Assembly: GCA_016191785.1 (NCBI GenBank) | Contig: JACPVJ010000079.1 | Span: 1 to 64,000, forward strand | DNA length: 64,000 nt | Direction: 5' to 3' | Source: Myxococcales bacterium | GTDB lineage: Bacteria; Myxococcota_A; Polyangia; Polyangiales; Polyangiaceae | Shown: positions 8,925 through 17,751 of the stretch, piece after piece | How the letters are laid out: every line of letters begins with the position of its first letter | How positions within the stretch are numbered: position 1 is the stretch's first letter | Notes under the pieces: generated by a model | Told to the model about the DNA's origin: nothing | What the model saw: the letters and a program-made list of their open reading frames with translations, nothing else | Databases searched by the model: none | Program-made: the position numbers and the translations under genes

Positions 8925-9641
8925 ATGAATCTCGTATCCTGGCTCCAGCGGCTGATGACCAACTTCGGGGCGGGTTGGGTCATGTGGCTCCTGATCGTCC
9001 TGAGTGTGCTCTCCGTCGCGGTGATGCTGGAACGGGCCTGGTTCTACTGGTCCCTGCGCGACGACCTGGCAAAGCTGGCCCACGATCTGCGCGACCGACT
9101 CCGCGCGAACGACGTCGATGGCGCGCGGAAGCGGATGGAGTCGTCGCCCAGCGCCGAGGCCGCCGTGGTCAGCGCCGGGCTGCTCGAGGCCGATCGCGGC
9201 AGCAAGGCCGCCGAGCAGGCGATGCAGGGCGCGCAGGCGCTGCAGCGCATCAAGCTCGAGCGCCGACTGGCATTCCTGGGCACGCTCGGCAACAACGCGC
9301 CGTTCATCGGGCTGTTCGGCACCGTGATCGGCGTGGTGCAGGCCTTCGAGGCCCTGAGCCGCCAGAACCAGACCGCGCAGACCACCGGAGCCATGGCCCC
9401 GCAAGAGGTGATGTTCGCCATCGCCGAAGCGCTGGTCGCCACTGCCGTCGGCCTGGCGGTCGCGATCCCGGCGGTGGTCATGTACAACGTCTTCCAGCGG
9501 CAAGCGAAGGCCATCTTGGCCAACACCGACGCGCTGACGCGGGTCTTGCTCTCACACCTCGCGGCGGTCGAGTCGGGGCACGCCCCCGCCGTGGGCGCGC
9601 GCTCGGGGTCGCGCAAGGCCGACGCCGAGGAAGAGGAGTGA
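8925..9641 (+). CDS. exbB: ExbB/TolQ-family proton channel protein
   Basis: 238 residues. An N-terminal membrane segment (about residues 15-40, WVMWLLIVLSVLSVAVML) is followed by a cytoplasmic loop and the MotA/TolQ/ExbB core with two further segments (APFIGLFGTVIGVVQAF; ALVATAVGLAVAIPAVVMY). With ExbD it forms the proton-driven motor that energises TonB or Tol in the inner membrane. GAGGA about 9 nt before the ATG is the likely ribosome site. It is the first gene of a tight exbB-exbD-tonB set. Confidence 0.92.
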   Translation: MNLVSWLQRLMTNFGAGWVMWLLIVLSVLSVAVMLERAWFYWSLRDDLAKLAHDLRDRLRANDVDGARKRMESSPSAEAAVVSAGLLEADRGSKAAEQAMQGAQALQRIKLERRLAFLGTLGNNAPFIGLFGTVIGVVQAFEALSRQNQTAQTTGAMAPQEVMFAIAEALVATAVGLAVAIPAVVMYNVFQRQAKAILANTDALTRVLLSHLAAVESGHAPAVGARSGSRKADAEEEE

Positions 9642-9644
9642 GCC

Positions 9645-10088
9645 ATGGCGGCCAGCGGCGGTGAGGACGACGACGGGTTGATCAGCGGCATCAACGTGAC
9701 GCCGCTGGTCGACGTCACGCTGGTCCTCTTGATCATCTTCATGGTCACCGCGAAGATCATCGTGTCCCAGGGCATGCCGATGGACCTGCCGAAGGCCGCC
9801 AGCGGAGAGGACATCCAGACGGTGTTCAGCGTCGAGCTCGGAGCCGACGGCAAGACGGTGGTCGACTCGAAGGGCGTGGGCGGCGACGAGGACATCTCGA
9901 AGCTGGCCAAGGACGCGAAAGCCAAGAACAAGGACCTTCGCGCCGTGATCCGCGCCGACAAGAAGGTCGAGCACGGCCGGGTGATTCACGTGCTCGACTT
10001 GCTGAAGCGCGCAGGCGTGGCCAAGATTGCCTTCGCAGTGACGCCGTCCGGTGAGGGGGTTCCGGTCGACACGACCAAGCCCAAGTGA
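9645..10088 (+). CDS. exbD: ExbD/TolR-family biopolymer transport protein
   Basis: 147 residues. One membrane segment near the N-terminus, NVTPLVDVTLVLLIIFMVTA, contains the conserved proton-carrying Asp. The periplasmic domain ends KIAFAVTP, as in ExbD. It starts 3 bases after exbB and overlaps the next gene through GTGA. It works as the stator partner of ExbB. Confidence 0.92.
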   Translation: MAASGGEDDDGLISGINVTPLVDVTLVLLIIFMVTAKIIVSQGMPMDLPKAASGEDIQTVFSVELGADGKTVVDSKGVGGDEDISKLAKDAKAKNKDLRAVIRADKKVEHGRVIHVLDLLKRAGVAKIAFAVTPSGEGVPVDTTKPK

Positions 10089-10981
10089 CCATGACCGCCC
10101 TCGCCGAGCCCGGCTCCCCGGCGTACGCCGACCGTGACCGAGATCCGCTCGGGCCGGTGTTCGCGCTGGGCGAAGGCGGGTTGCCGATCGGGGTCGCCAT
10201 CGGTCTGATCGGCGCGGTCCTGATCCACGGGCTGGCCGCCTACAAGATGGCCTCCACGCTCTTCGAGATCGCCTCGTTCGCCGAGAGCGTGCGCATGGTG
10301 GTGCTCGAGCGGCAGCAGGCGTCGATCGACATCGACCTTCCGAAGGAGCCCGAGCCGCCACCGCCGCCGGCGCCGGAGGAGCCCGCGCAGGCCGCCGAGG
10401 CCGAGAAGCCCACCGAGGTCAAACCGACCGCGGCCCCCGATCAGAAGACCGGCGAGCCGCCTCCGGCCGCCGCGGAGGCCGGAAAGGTCCTCACCCAGGA
10501 GCCCGATCCGAACGAGCCCGTGGACCTGACCGGAGACGGCTTCGTGAGCGGCACGAGCGATCGTTTCGCCGGCGGCACCACGGCGGCTGCCGGCACCTCG
10601 AAGACCGCGGTGAAGGACCCGCGGGCCAAGCCGGGCGGCGCCCCCGGGGCCAAGGGTGACAAGCCCGGCGCCGCGCCACCCAAGGCAGAGCCGACCAAAG
10701 ACGGCTCGCGGCCGGCCTCGCCCACCAGCCGCAGCTGGAACTGCGGGTTCCCTCCGGAGGCAGACTTCGAGCAAATCGACTACGCGACGGTGATGATCAG
10801 CGTGACCGTGGGCACCGATGGCCGCGCGAAGAGCGTGAACGTGCTCTCGGACCCGGGGCACGGGTTCGGCCGGCTGGCGAAGAGCTGCGCGATGCGCATG
10901 CAGTACAACGTGGGCGTGGACAAAGACGGCCAGCCTCTGGTCAAGACCACGAGCCCGTTCCCGGTGCGCTTCACCCGCTGA
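10085..10981 (+). CDS. TonB-family energy transducer
   Basis: 298 residues. It has a single membrane segment around residues 35-60, then a Pro/Glu/Ala-rich periplasmic spacer (PEPPPPPAPEEP). A C-terminal domain (from NCGFPPEADFEQ to FPVRFTR) has the TonB/TolA-like pattern of a first strand with 'VTVGTDGRAKSVNVL'. The GTG at 10085 overlaps the exbD stop (GTGA); ATG 10091 is the alternative. It should span the periplasm and transmit ExbBD motion to an outer-membrane receptor that is not encoded nearby. Confidence 0.82.
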   Translation: MTMTALAEPGSPAYADRDRDPLGPVFALGEGGLPIGVAIGLIGAVLIHGLAAYKMASTLFEIASFAESVRMVVLERQQASIDIDLPKEPEPPPPPAPEEPAQAAEAEKPTEVKPTAAPDQKTGEPPPAAAEAGKVLTQEPDPNEPVDLTGDGFVSGTSDRFAGGTTAAAGTSKTAVKDPRAKPGGAPGAKGDKPGAAPPKAEPTKDGSRPASPTSRSWNCGFPPEADFEQIDYATVMISVTVGTDGRAKSVNVLSDPGHGFGRLAKSCAMRMQYNVGVDKDGQPLVKTTSPFPVRFTR

Positions 10982-11033
10982 CGGCGCACGAGAGTCGCCC
11001 GCGGCCGGACCTTTGAGCTAGAGTCCCGACCCG

Positions 11034-11501
11034 GTGAGCGACGAGCGCGTCGAGCAGCTGCGCAAAGTGGCGCTTTTTGCGGGGCTCAAGCCCCAGGCCC
11101 TGGAGCTGATCGCCAAGGTCGCCACGGAAGAGCGCCACACCACCGGGACCAAGATCTTTCAGCACGGCGACGCCGGCGACAAGCTCTACCTGATCCTCGA
11201 GGGCAAGGTCCGAATCAGCCGAGAGGTCCCGGGAATGGGCGAAGAGGCGCTGGCCGTGCTCGGCCCGGGGGAGGTCTTCGGCGAGATGGCGCTCCTCGAC
11301 GAGTCGCCGCGCTCGGCCGACGCCCGGGTGCACGAGCGCTGCCGGCTGCTGGCGATCGCGAAGGACGGCTTCGACGACCTGCTCTTTTTGCACAAGGACC
11401 TGGCCTACGAGGTCCTCTGGAGCGTGGTCCGCATGCTGGTCGGGCGCCTCCGCGAGACCACGGACAAGCTCACGTTCCTTTCGGTGAGCGGGAAGTTCTG
11501 A
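11034..11501 (+). CDS. cyclic-nucleotide-binding domain protein
   Basis: 155 residues, a stand-alone cNMP-binding domain. The phosphate-binding cassette FGEMALLDESPRSADA around residues 80-95 keeps the Glu and Arg used for cAMP/cGMP. There is no HTH or output domain, so it must act through a partner. The GTG start is supported by TAGAGT ending 9 nt upstream and by the family N-terminus. It lies just before lexA but is separated by a hairpin. Confidence 0.88.
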   Translation: MSDERVEQLRKVALFAGLKPQALELIAKVATEERHTTGTKIFQHGDAGDKLYLILEGKVRISREVPGMGEEALAVLGPGEVFGEMALLDESPRSADARVHERCRLLAIAKDGFDDLLFLHKDLAYEVLWSVVRMLVGRLRETTDKLTFLSVSGKF

Positions 11502-11532
11502 GCGCGCGCGCAGCGACAGGCGTGGCGGCTGC

Positions 11533-11554
11533 GCGCCCGCAGCGTGGCGGGCGC
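11533..11554 (+). terminator. perfect 8-bp GC hairpin after the cNMP-binding gene
   Basis: GCGCCCGC-AGCGTG-GCGGGCGC begins 31 bases after the stop. No U-tract follows. It may end the upstream transcript or shield lexA from read-through. Confidence 0.4.
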
Positions 11555-11639
11555 ACAGCCCGCCTCGGCCCACCGGGCGCCCCTCCCCCGCCGAATCCCG
11601 GCGTTTTCGGGGGTGCTGTGGGAAAACTGTGTAGGACAT

Positions 11640-11677
11640 TTGACGCCCGCACGGCCGTTCAGTAGCCTTGGCCCATC
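11640..11677 (+). promoter_or_regulatory. lexA promoter with embedded LexA-box-like operator
   Basis: -35 TTGACG (11640-11645), 17-bp spacer, -10 TAGCCT (11663-11668), start codon 9 nt later. Bases 11647-11663 (CCGCACGGCCGTTCAGT) match 14 of 17 positions of the motif I remember for the Myxococcus LexA site (CTRHAMRYBYGTTCAGS), including the GTTCAG core. A repressor bound there would cover the spacer and -10, the expected autoregulation. The promoter is seen in the sequence; the operator rests on a remembered consensus. Confidence 0.6.
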
Positions 11678-12316
11678 ATGCAAGGACTCACGAAGCGCCA
11701 AGAGCAAACGTTGGCCTTCATTCGCCACTCGATCGAGGAGCGCGGCTATCCCCCCACCCTGCGAGAAATAGGGGAGCACATGGGGATCAAGTCGACGAAC
11801 GGGGTGAACGATCACCTGCGCGCCCTCGAGCGGAAGGGCTACCTGCGCCGCGAGGACATGAAGAGTCGCGCGCTCAAGCTGGTCGAAGATCCGAAGAACA
11901 AGCCCGCGCCGCCCAGCGCGGACGATCTGATGGAAGTGCCGATTCTCGGACGGGTGGCGGCCGGGGCCCCGCTCTTGGCCGAGGAAAACGTGATCGACAA
12001 CGTCCGCATCGACCGGATGCTGGTGCGCGGCGGGAAGGACGTTTTCGGCCTGAAAGTCACCGGCGACAGCATGATCGACGCCGGGATCTTCAGCGGCGAC
12101 TACATCTTCGTGAAGCGCCAGGCGACCGCGGATCGCGGCGAGATCGTCGTGGCCTTGATCGGCGACGAAGCCACCGTGAAGTACTACTACCCGGAGCGCG
12201 ACTACGTCCGCTTCCAGCCCGCAAACGCCCAGATGGCGCCGATCTTGGTGCGCGCGACCGACTTCAAGCCCACCATGCTGCTCGGCAAGGTGATCGGCGT
12301 CTTCCGGAAGATCTGA
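11678..12316 (+). CDS. lexA: LexA repressor
   Basis: 212 residues. The N-terminal winged helix ([20 protein letters not shown], then [18 protein letters not shown]) binds operators; the linker carries the self-cleavage Ala-Gly (RVAAGAP, about residues 89-95); the Ser nucleophile is in GDSMIDAG and the Lys in EATVKYYYP. RecA-stimulated self-cleavage relieves repression of SOS genes. A match to the myxobacterial LexA box in its own promoter suggests autoregulation. No other SOS gene adjoins it. Confidence 0.97.
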   Translation: MQGLTKRQEQTLAFIRHSIEERGYPPTLREIGEHMGIKSTNGVNDHLRALERKGYLRREDMKSRALKLVEDPKNKPAPPSADDLMEVPILGRVAAGAPLLAEENVIDNVRIDRMLVRGGKDVFGLKVTGDSMIDAGIFSGDYIFVKRQATADRGEIVVALIGDEATVKYYYPERDYVRFQPANAQMAPILVRATDFKPTMLLGKVIGVFRKI

Positions 12317-12406
12317 CGCGGCCGGGCCCGCGCTGACGCGGCAGCTCGACGATCGAGCGCACCGGCGCGTGGCTGCCGTGATCCGGGGATCCGCCGCCGG
12401 CTTTCT

Positions 12407-12422
12407 CCCGGCTCGAGCCGGG
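12407..12422. terminator. 16-bp palindrome downstream of lexA
   Basis: CCCGGCTCGAGCCGGG is a perfect palindrome 90 bases after the lexA stop. It can form a stem with a TCGA loop and could end transcription, or it could be a protein site. There is no U-tract. Confidence 0.3.
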
Positions 12423-12461
12423 CGTCGGGGGGCCAATCTGCCCTCGGATCTCCGGTGCTTA

Positions 12462-12491
12462 TTGACGTCTCAATCCGTCGGTTGGTAGCGT
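12462..12491 (+). promoter_or_regulatory. candidate sigma70 promoter for the DUF4398-OmpA pair
   Basis: TTGACG (12462-12467), 18-bp spacer, TAGCGT (12486-12491). It would give a leader of about 33 nt. The -35 is identical to those proposed for lexA and for the non-coding RNA at 25.3 kb. Confidence 0.5.
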
Positions 12492-12530
12492 CCCCGTAGC
12501 GAATTTCGGCTGTCCAGCCGAGGGCAACGG

Positions 12531-12866
12531 ATGACCAGGGAACTGAGCTTCGGTCGGGGAAGTCTGCGAGCGATCGCTTGCGCCGGATTGGCGGCGCTCG
12601 GCGCGTCGCTCTGCGGGTGTGGGCACACGCTCTACGTGTTTCAGGCCAACTCTGCGGCGAGCCGCCTGGAAGAGGCGCGCGAGCTCGGGGCCGAGAAGCT
12701 CGCGCCGTACGAGTTCTTCTACGCTCAGCAGCACTTGGAGAAGGCGCAAGAGGAAGCGGCGTCTGCCGACTACAGCGACGCGTCGAACCTCGCCGAGGTC
12801 GCCGAGGAGTACGCGGACAAGGCCATCCGGCTGTCACGCGAAGCGCATCGCGGAGGTGGACGATGA
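12531..12866 (+). CDS. DUF4398-like lipoprotein
   Basis: 111 residues. A signal peptide ends in GASLCGCG, a lipobox, followed by one amphipathic helical hairpin (SAASRLEEARELGAEKLAPY, then HLEKAQEEAASADYSDASNL), the pattern of DUF4398 periplasmic proteins. It overlaps the OmpA-like gene by ATGA, so the two products are likely made in fixed ratio and may act together at the outer membrane. Confidence 0.8.
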   Translation: MTRELSFGRGSLRAIACAGLAALGASLCGCGHTLYVFQANSAASRLEEARELGAEKLAPYEFFYAQQHLEKAQEEAASADYSDASNLAEVAEEYADKAIRLSREAHRGGGR

Positions 12867-14005
12867 ACCGAGCGCTTCGCTGGGCGCTGGCGCTCGCAGC
12901 GCCCGTGGGCTTGATGGCAGCATGTGCCACGGGTCCCAAGCTGCGCGGCCAGATCGAGGGTCTGTCGAAGGTCGCCGAGCAGGCCGAGCGCAACGGCGCC
13001 GTGCGCTGCGCGCCGCGTGAGCTCGCGACGGCACAGAGCCACCTGAAGTTCGCCGCGATGGAGCTCGACCAGGGCTTCATCTCCAAGGCCAAGCGCCACC
13101 TGTGGGTCGCCGAGCCGAACGCTCACGCAGCGGTCTTCCTCTCGCCGCCCCAGTACTGCGCCGAGCGCGGTTTCGTCGAGATGAAACCGAAGCCGAAGCC
13201 CGCACCGGGGGATCGCGACGGGGACGGCTTCCTCGACCCCGCCGACGCTTGCCCCGACGAGCCCGAGAACTTCAACGCCTTCAAGGACGAAGACGGCTGC
13301 CCGGACGACCCGGACACCGACGGCGACGGCATGCCCGACTCGGTCGACGCCTGCGTGCTCGAGCCGGAAGACAAGGACCAGTACCTGGACGAGGACGGCT
13401 GCCCCGAGGTGGACAACGACCTCGACGGCATCCTCGATCCCAAGGACAAGTGCATCAACGAGCCGGAAGACCCCGACGGCTACGAAGACGAAGACGGCTG
13501 CCCCGATCCCGACAACGACAAGGACACCGTCCCCGATCTGAAGGACCAGTGCCCGAACGAGATTGGCTCGGCGACACAAGAGCCCCTCGGCTGCCCCGCG
13601 AAGCCGGCGTTGGTCGTGGTCACGGACTGTGAAGTGAAGATCACCCAACAGATCCACTTCGAGTACAACAAGGCCATCATCCGCAAAGAGAGCCACCCGG
13701 TGCTCGACGCGGTGGTCGAGGTCCTCTCGAAGAACCCCGACATCAAGCTCGAGGTCCAGGGTCACACCGACAACCGCGGCGGCGCCAAGTACAACAAGAC
13801 CCTGAGCGACAAGCGCGCGGGCGCGGTGATGAAGTACCTGGTGTCGCGCGGCACCAGCGCCAGCCGACTCACCTCGCATGGCTACGGCTTCGAGCGGCCC
13901 CTGGTCCCGAACAACTCCGAGCAGAACATGGCCCTGAACCGCCGGGTTCAGTTCGTGCGCACCGAGGGCACCAAAGAGGGCTGCCCGAAGACCCAGAACA
14001 ACTGA
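12863..14005 (+). CDS. OmpA-family lipoprotein with thrombospondin type 3 repeats
   Basis: 380 residues. The lipobox LMAACATG lies near residue 20; a helical segment similar in style to its DUF4398 neighbour follows; then calcium-binding type 3 repeats (DRDGDGFLDPADACPDEPE and several relatives, about residues 115-235). The C-terminal OmpA domain (IHFEYNKAIIRKESHPVLD ... GHTDNRGGAKYN) binds peptidoglycan. It is a probable outer-membrane-to-wall tether. ATG 12863 overlaps the upstream stop. Confidence 0.9.
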   Translation: MNRALRWALALAAPVGLMAACATGPKLRGQIEGLSKVAEQAERNGAVRCAPRELATAQSHLKFAAMELDQGFISKAKRHLWVAEPNAHAAVFLSPPQYCAERGFVEMKPKPKPAPGDRDGDGFLDPADACPDEPENFNAFKDEDGCPDDPDTDGDGMPDSVDACVLEPEDKDQYLDEDGCPEVDNDLDGILDPKDKCINEPEDPDGYEDEDGCPDPDNDKDTVPDLKDQCPNEIGSATQEPLGCPAKPALVVVTDCEVKITQQIHFEYNKAIIRKESHPVLDAVVEVLSKNPDIKLEVQGHTDNRGGAKYNKTLSDKRAGAVMKYLVSRGTSASRLTSHGYGFERPLVPNNSEQNMALNRRVQFVRTEGTKEGCPKTQNN

Positions 14006-14135
14006 CGTGCCTCCCCGCCCCCTGGGCCGCCCGCGGGCGGCAAGGGCGGCGCCCCCCAGGTGGGGCAGCGGGAGGACCCCGGCGAAAGCCCAAGCCTCGA
14101 CCGACCCACGAACACCTTACGGAGAGAACAGCCCC

Positions 14136-15890
14136 GTGTATCGCCGACCGCTCCTGAAGCTCATCACCGCCGCTCTCGTGGCGCTCGCCGCCGCCACCGC
14201 CACCGCGGCCCCGCGAGACGCGGCTGCGACCAAGAAGATCGACGAGGCGATCAACGTCCACTACCTGGCCACGGACTTCGACAAGGCCGAAGCCACGCTG
14301 ACCGGCACGATCAACGCCTGCGGTGACAAGTGCAGCGGCAGCGTGATCGCCAAAGCCTGGATGTACGTCGGCATCGTCCGCGGCAGCGGCAAGAACGACC
14401 TCAAGGGCGCGAAGGAGGCCTTCCAGAAGGCGGTCGCGGCCGACGCGAAGGTCGGCCTGGACGACGCGCTGGCGACCCCCGAGACCAAGAAGGTCTTCGC
14501 CGAGGTCCAGGCCGGCGGCTCGAGCGGGGCCGGCGGCGAGGGCGGCAAGGGTGGTGAGGGCGGCAAGGGTGGCGAGGGCGGCGAGGGCGGCAAGAAGCCC
14601 CCGAAGGGTGACGCCTCGGGCGGCATGGAGTGCGAGCCGAAGGTGACGGAGGTCCAGACCCGCCGTCCGATTCCGATCTCGTGCACCAGCGAGGAAGAGG
14701 CCACCAAGGCCGAGCTCAAGTACAAAGAGTTCGGCGGCGAGCAGTGGAAGACCGTCAAGATGAGCAAGAAGGGCGACGCCTTCCAGGCCGAGATCCCCTG
14801 CTCTGCGACCCAGCTCGCCGGCACCCTGCGTTTCTACATCCGCGCCATGGACGCCTCGGGCGAGGCGGTCGACACCTACGGCACCAAGAGCAAGCCGGTC
14901 GAGGTCGCGGTGGTCGCCCAGACCGACCAAGACGCGCCGGCCTTCCCGGACAAAGACGCGCCGGCGCGCTGCGCCGAGCAAGAAGAGTGTCCGCCCGACT
15001 TCCCGGGCTGCAAGAAGGGTGGCGGCGGCACCAAGGGCTGGGGCTCGAGCTGCGCTTCCACCGACGAGTGCCAGTCGGGGCTGTCGTGCAACAACGGCAC
15101 CTGCGAGCAAGGCCAGAGCTGTGACGTGGACGCGGACTGCCCGAGCGGCGCCAAGTGCGCGGGGGGCAAGTGCGACAGCAGCGGCCCGAGCGGCCCGTTC
15201 AAGAAGAACTGGCTCGGCGTCCACGTGGCCTACGATCTCGCGATCGTCGGCGGCGACAGCGTCTGCTCGAAGGACAGCCAGGACAACGAGGGCTTCGCCT
15301 GCTTCGCGTCGGGCACCGAAGATCAGTACAACGGCCTTCCGCAGGAGGGCATCGCCAACAAGATCTCGACCGGCGTCGCTCCGGCCACGGCCCGCATCAT
15401 GCTGTCGTTCGATCGGGTGCTGGGCACCAACATCACCGTCGGTGGCCGGCTGGGCTACGCGTTCAACGGCGGGCCTGCCGCGGGTGAGAACAAAGACGTG
15501 AAGTTCCTGCCCTTCCACGCCGAGGCGAGGGTCAAGTACTGGCTGGGCAAGGACGTCTTCGCGAAGAAGGGCCTCCGGCCCTATGTCGGCGTCGGCGGCG
15601 GTGTGGCACAGATCGACGCCAAGCTGCCGGTCACGGTCTGGGACTGCTCGGCGGCGGCCAACCCGCAGGCGTGCGCCACCACCCCCGCCCCGGCCAAGGG
15701 CGCCGGCGGCCGCGAGCTCAAGCTCGACGCCTACAAGAAGCTCGGTCAGAGCTTCATCGGCCTGAACGGCGGCGCGGTCTTCGCGCTCTCCCCGAACAGC
15801 GGCCTGCAGCTGAACCTCAACCTGATGTACATGCTGCCGACCACCGGCCAGGTCGTCGAGCCGAGCCTCGGCTACGTGATGGGGCTCTAG
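14136..15890 (+). CDS. outer-membrane beta-barrel-like protein with N-terminal helical and Cys-rich regions
   Basis: 584 residues. GTG 14136 follows GGAGAGAA by about 9 nt and begins a signal peptide (LLKLITAALVALAAATATAA). Residues about 25-125 resemble a tetratricopeptide-like helical repeat, followed by a Gly/Lys-rich linker and a beta domain. A Cys-rich segment (SCASTDECQSGLSCNNG ...) precedes a C-terminal region with alternating strands ending LNLNLMYMLPT, suggesting an outer-membrane barrel. The function is unknown. The 130-base gap before it holds a GC-rich palindrome (14027-14040) right after the OmpA stop. Confidence 0.7.
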   Translation: MYRRPLLKLITAALVALAAATATAAPRDAAATKKIDEAINVHYLATDFDKAEATLTGTINACGDKCSGSVIAKAWMYVGIVRGSGKNDLKGAKEAFQKAVAADAKVGLDDALATPETKKVFAEVQAGGSSGAGGEGGKGGEGGKGGEGGEGGKKPPKGDASGGMECEPKVTEVQTRRPIPISCTSEEEATKAELKYKEFGGEQWKTVKMSKKGDAFQAEIPCSATQLAGTLRFYIRAMDASGEAVDTYGTKSKPVEVAVVAQTDQDAPAFPDKDAPARCAEQEECPPDFPGCKKGGGGTKGWGSSCASTDECQSGLSCNNGTCEQGQSCDVDADCPSGAKCAGGKCDSSGPSGPFKKNWLGVHVAYDLAIVGGDSVCSKDSQDNEGFACFASGTEDQYNGLPQEGIANKISTGVAPATARIMLSFDRVLGTNITVGGRLGYAFNGGPAAGENKDVKFLPFHAEARVKYWLGKDVFAKKGLRPYVGVGGGVAQIDAKLPVTVWDCSAAANPQACATTPAPAKGAGGRELKLDAYKKLGQSFIGLNGGAVFALSPNSGLQLNLNLMYMLPTTGQVVEPSLGYVMGL

Positions 15891-15909
15891 GCGTCCGTCT
15901 CGAGGGCTC

Positions 15910-17730
15910 ATGGGCCCGAGGCACCTTCAGGATCTGCTCGAACACCGCGTCGCCCGAAGCGGCGACGCGGTCGCACTGCGCACCAAGAAGTCCGGTCGCT
16001 GGAGCGGGGAGAGCTGGCGCGAGTGGCGCGACGCCAGCCGCGCGTTGTCCCTGGGGCTGATGGCGGCAGGCCTCGACGTGGGCGATCGCGTGCTGCTCGT
16101 GTCGAGCACCCGCGAAGAGTGGTGCATCTGCGACTTCGGCATCCTCGGAGCGGGCGGCGTGACGGTTCCGGTCTACCCCGCGGCGACCGCCGCGCAGATC
16201 GGCGCTCTCCTCGAGGACTCGGGCGCGCGTCGCGCCTTCGTCGAGACCGCGGCGCAGCTCACCGAGCTCGCGCGGTGCGGGCCCGCCCTTCGCTCGCTGG
16301 AGGGGGTGGTCGTGATCGACCCCTCGGCGTCGGTCGACCCGATCCCGCGAGGCGACCTGCCACCCATCCCCGTGCAGCGGTGGCTCGAAGCGCTGCGTGA
16401 AGGGACTGCGCTGGCCGGGGCAGCCGAGCCCCGCGCGCTGCTCGATGCGCGCCTGGCGAGCCTCGGCCCCGAGTCTCTGGCCACCATCGTCTACACCTCG
16501 GGGACCACCGGCGTGCCCCGAGGCGCGATGCTCACCCACGGGGCGCTCCTGGCCGAGGTCGAGGCCCTGCTCGACGCGGTGCCCGTGGGCCCCGACGACG
16601 AGCAGCTCTTGTTCCTGCCCCTGGCGCACATCTTGGCCCGGGTGGTGATGTTCGCGTGCGTCGCCGGCGGCGCTCGCACCGCATTTGCCGAAGGCATGCA
16701 CCGCGTGATCGAGAGCTTCGCCGAGGTACGGCCGACGTTCTTCGCGTCGGTCCCTCGACTGTTCGAGAAGGTGTTCTCCGTGGCCACCGAGAACGCCGGC
16801 GCAGAGGGCGCGGTGAAAGAGCGTCTTTGGCGCTGGGCGGTGGGCATCGGCCTCTCCACTTCGCGGGTGATCCAGCGCGGGGACTCGCCGTCGGGCCTCT
16901 TGGCGGCACGCCGGCGCTACGCCGACAAGATCGCCCTGTCGAAGGTCCGCGACCGGTTCGGCGGGCGCCTGCGCTTCGCGGTGAGCGGAGGCGCCCCGCT
17001 GTCCCAGGAGCTGGCCGAGTGGTTCCACGCCATGGGCATCCTGGTGCTCGAGGGCTACGGCCTGACCGAAATGTGCGGCTGCACCCACGTGAACCGGCTG
17101 GGCGCCTTTCGCTTCGGCAGCGTGGGCTTGCCGCTGCGCGGCGTGGAGACCCGGATCGAGAAAGACGGCGAGATCCTGCTCCGGGGCCCCGGCCTGATGC
17201 GCGGCTTCTTCGGCAAGCCCGAGGCATCGGCCGAGGTCATCGACGCCGACGGGTGGCTCCACACCGGGGACGTGGGTCGGGTGGACGGCGACGGGTTCTT
17301 GTCGATCGTCGACCGCAAGAAAGACCTGCTCGTCACCGCCGGCGGCTCGAACGTCGCACCCCAGAACCTCGAGCGACTGCTCTGCCGCTCGCCCTGGGTC
17401 CTTCAGGCCGTGGTGGTCGGGGACCGCGAACGCTACCTGGTCGCGCTGGTGACCCTGGACATGACCACGGTGCGACCCTGGGCCGCCGATCACCGGCGCG
17501 GCACCGACCCGAGCGCGCTGTCCCAGGACGCGGAGCTGCGCGCGCTGATCCAGCTCGACATCGACGACGTGAACCGTCGCTTGCCGCGCTTCGAGCAGGT
17601 GCGCAAGTTCGCCATCTTGGAGCGCGAGCTCAGCGTGGCCGAGGGCGAGCTGACCGAGACCCTGAAACCCCGGCGCGACCGCATCCGAGAGCAGCACGGC
17701 AGCGTGATCCGCAAGCTGTACGACGCCTGA
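15910..17730 (+). CDS. long-chain fatty-acid-CoA ligase (AMP-binding)
   Basis: 606 residues. It has the ANL-superfamily signatures: P-loop YTSGTTGVPRGAML near residue 195, GYGLTEM near 383, HTGDVGRVDGDGF near 450 and DRKKDLLVTAGGSNVAPQNLE near 468. Length and motifs fit FadD15-type long-chain acyl-CoA synthetases, which activate fatty acids with ATP and CoA. It starts 19 bases after the barrel gene. The acyl-CoA dehydrogenases and WS/DGAT elsewhere in the window would use its product. Confidence 0.9.
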   Translation: MGPRHLQDLLEHRVARSGDAVALRTKKSGRWSGESWREWRDASRALSLGLMAAGLDVGDRVLLVSSTREEWCICDFGILGAGGVTVPVYPAATAAQIGALLEDSGARRAFVETAAQLTELARCGPALRSLEGVVVIDPSASVDPIPRGDLPPIPVQRWLEALREGTALAGAAEPRALLDARLASLGPESLATIVYTSGTTGVPRGAMLTHGALLAEVEALLDAVPVGPDDEQLLFLPLAHILARVVMFACVAGGARTAFAEGMHRVIESFAEVRPTFFASVPRLFEKVFSVATENAGAEGAVKERLWRWAVGIGLSTSRVIQRGDSPSGLLAARRRYADKIALSKVRDRFGGRLRFAVSGGAPLSQELAEWFHAMGILVLEGYGLTEMCGCTHVNRLGAFRFGSVGLPLRGVETRIEKDGEILLRGPGLMRGFFGKPEASAEVIDADGWLHTGDVGRVDGDGFLSIVDRKKDLLVTAGGSNVAPQNLERLLCRSPWVLQAVVVGDRERYLVALVTLDMTTVRPWAADHRRGTDPSALSQDAELRALIQLDIDDVNRRLPRFEQVRKFAILERELSVAEGELTETLKPRRDRIREQHGSVIRKLYDA

Positions 17731-17751
17731 GTCACAGGCCTCGCCCGGGTG

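Noticed and set aside
13869..15911. Minus-strand open frame opposite the barrel-type protein
   Set aside because: Antisense shadow with Leu/Ala/Gly bias and no domain.
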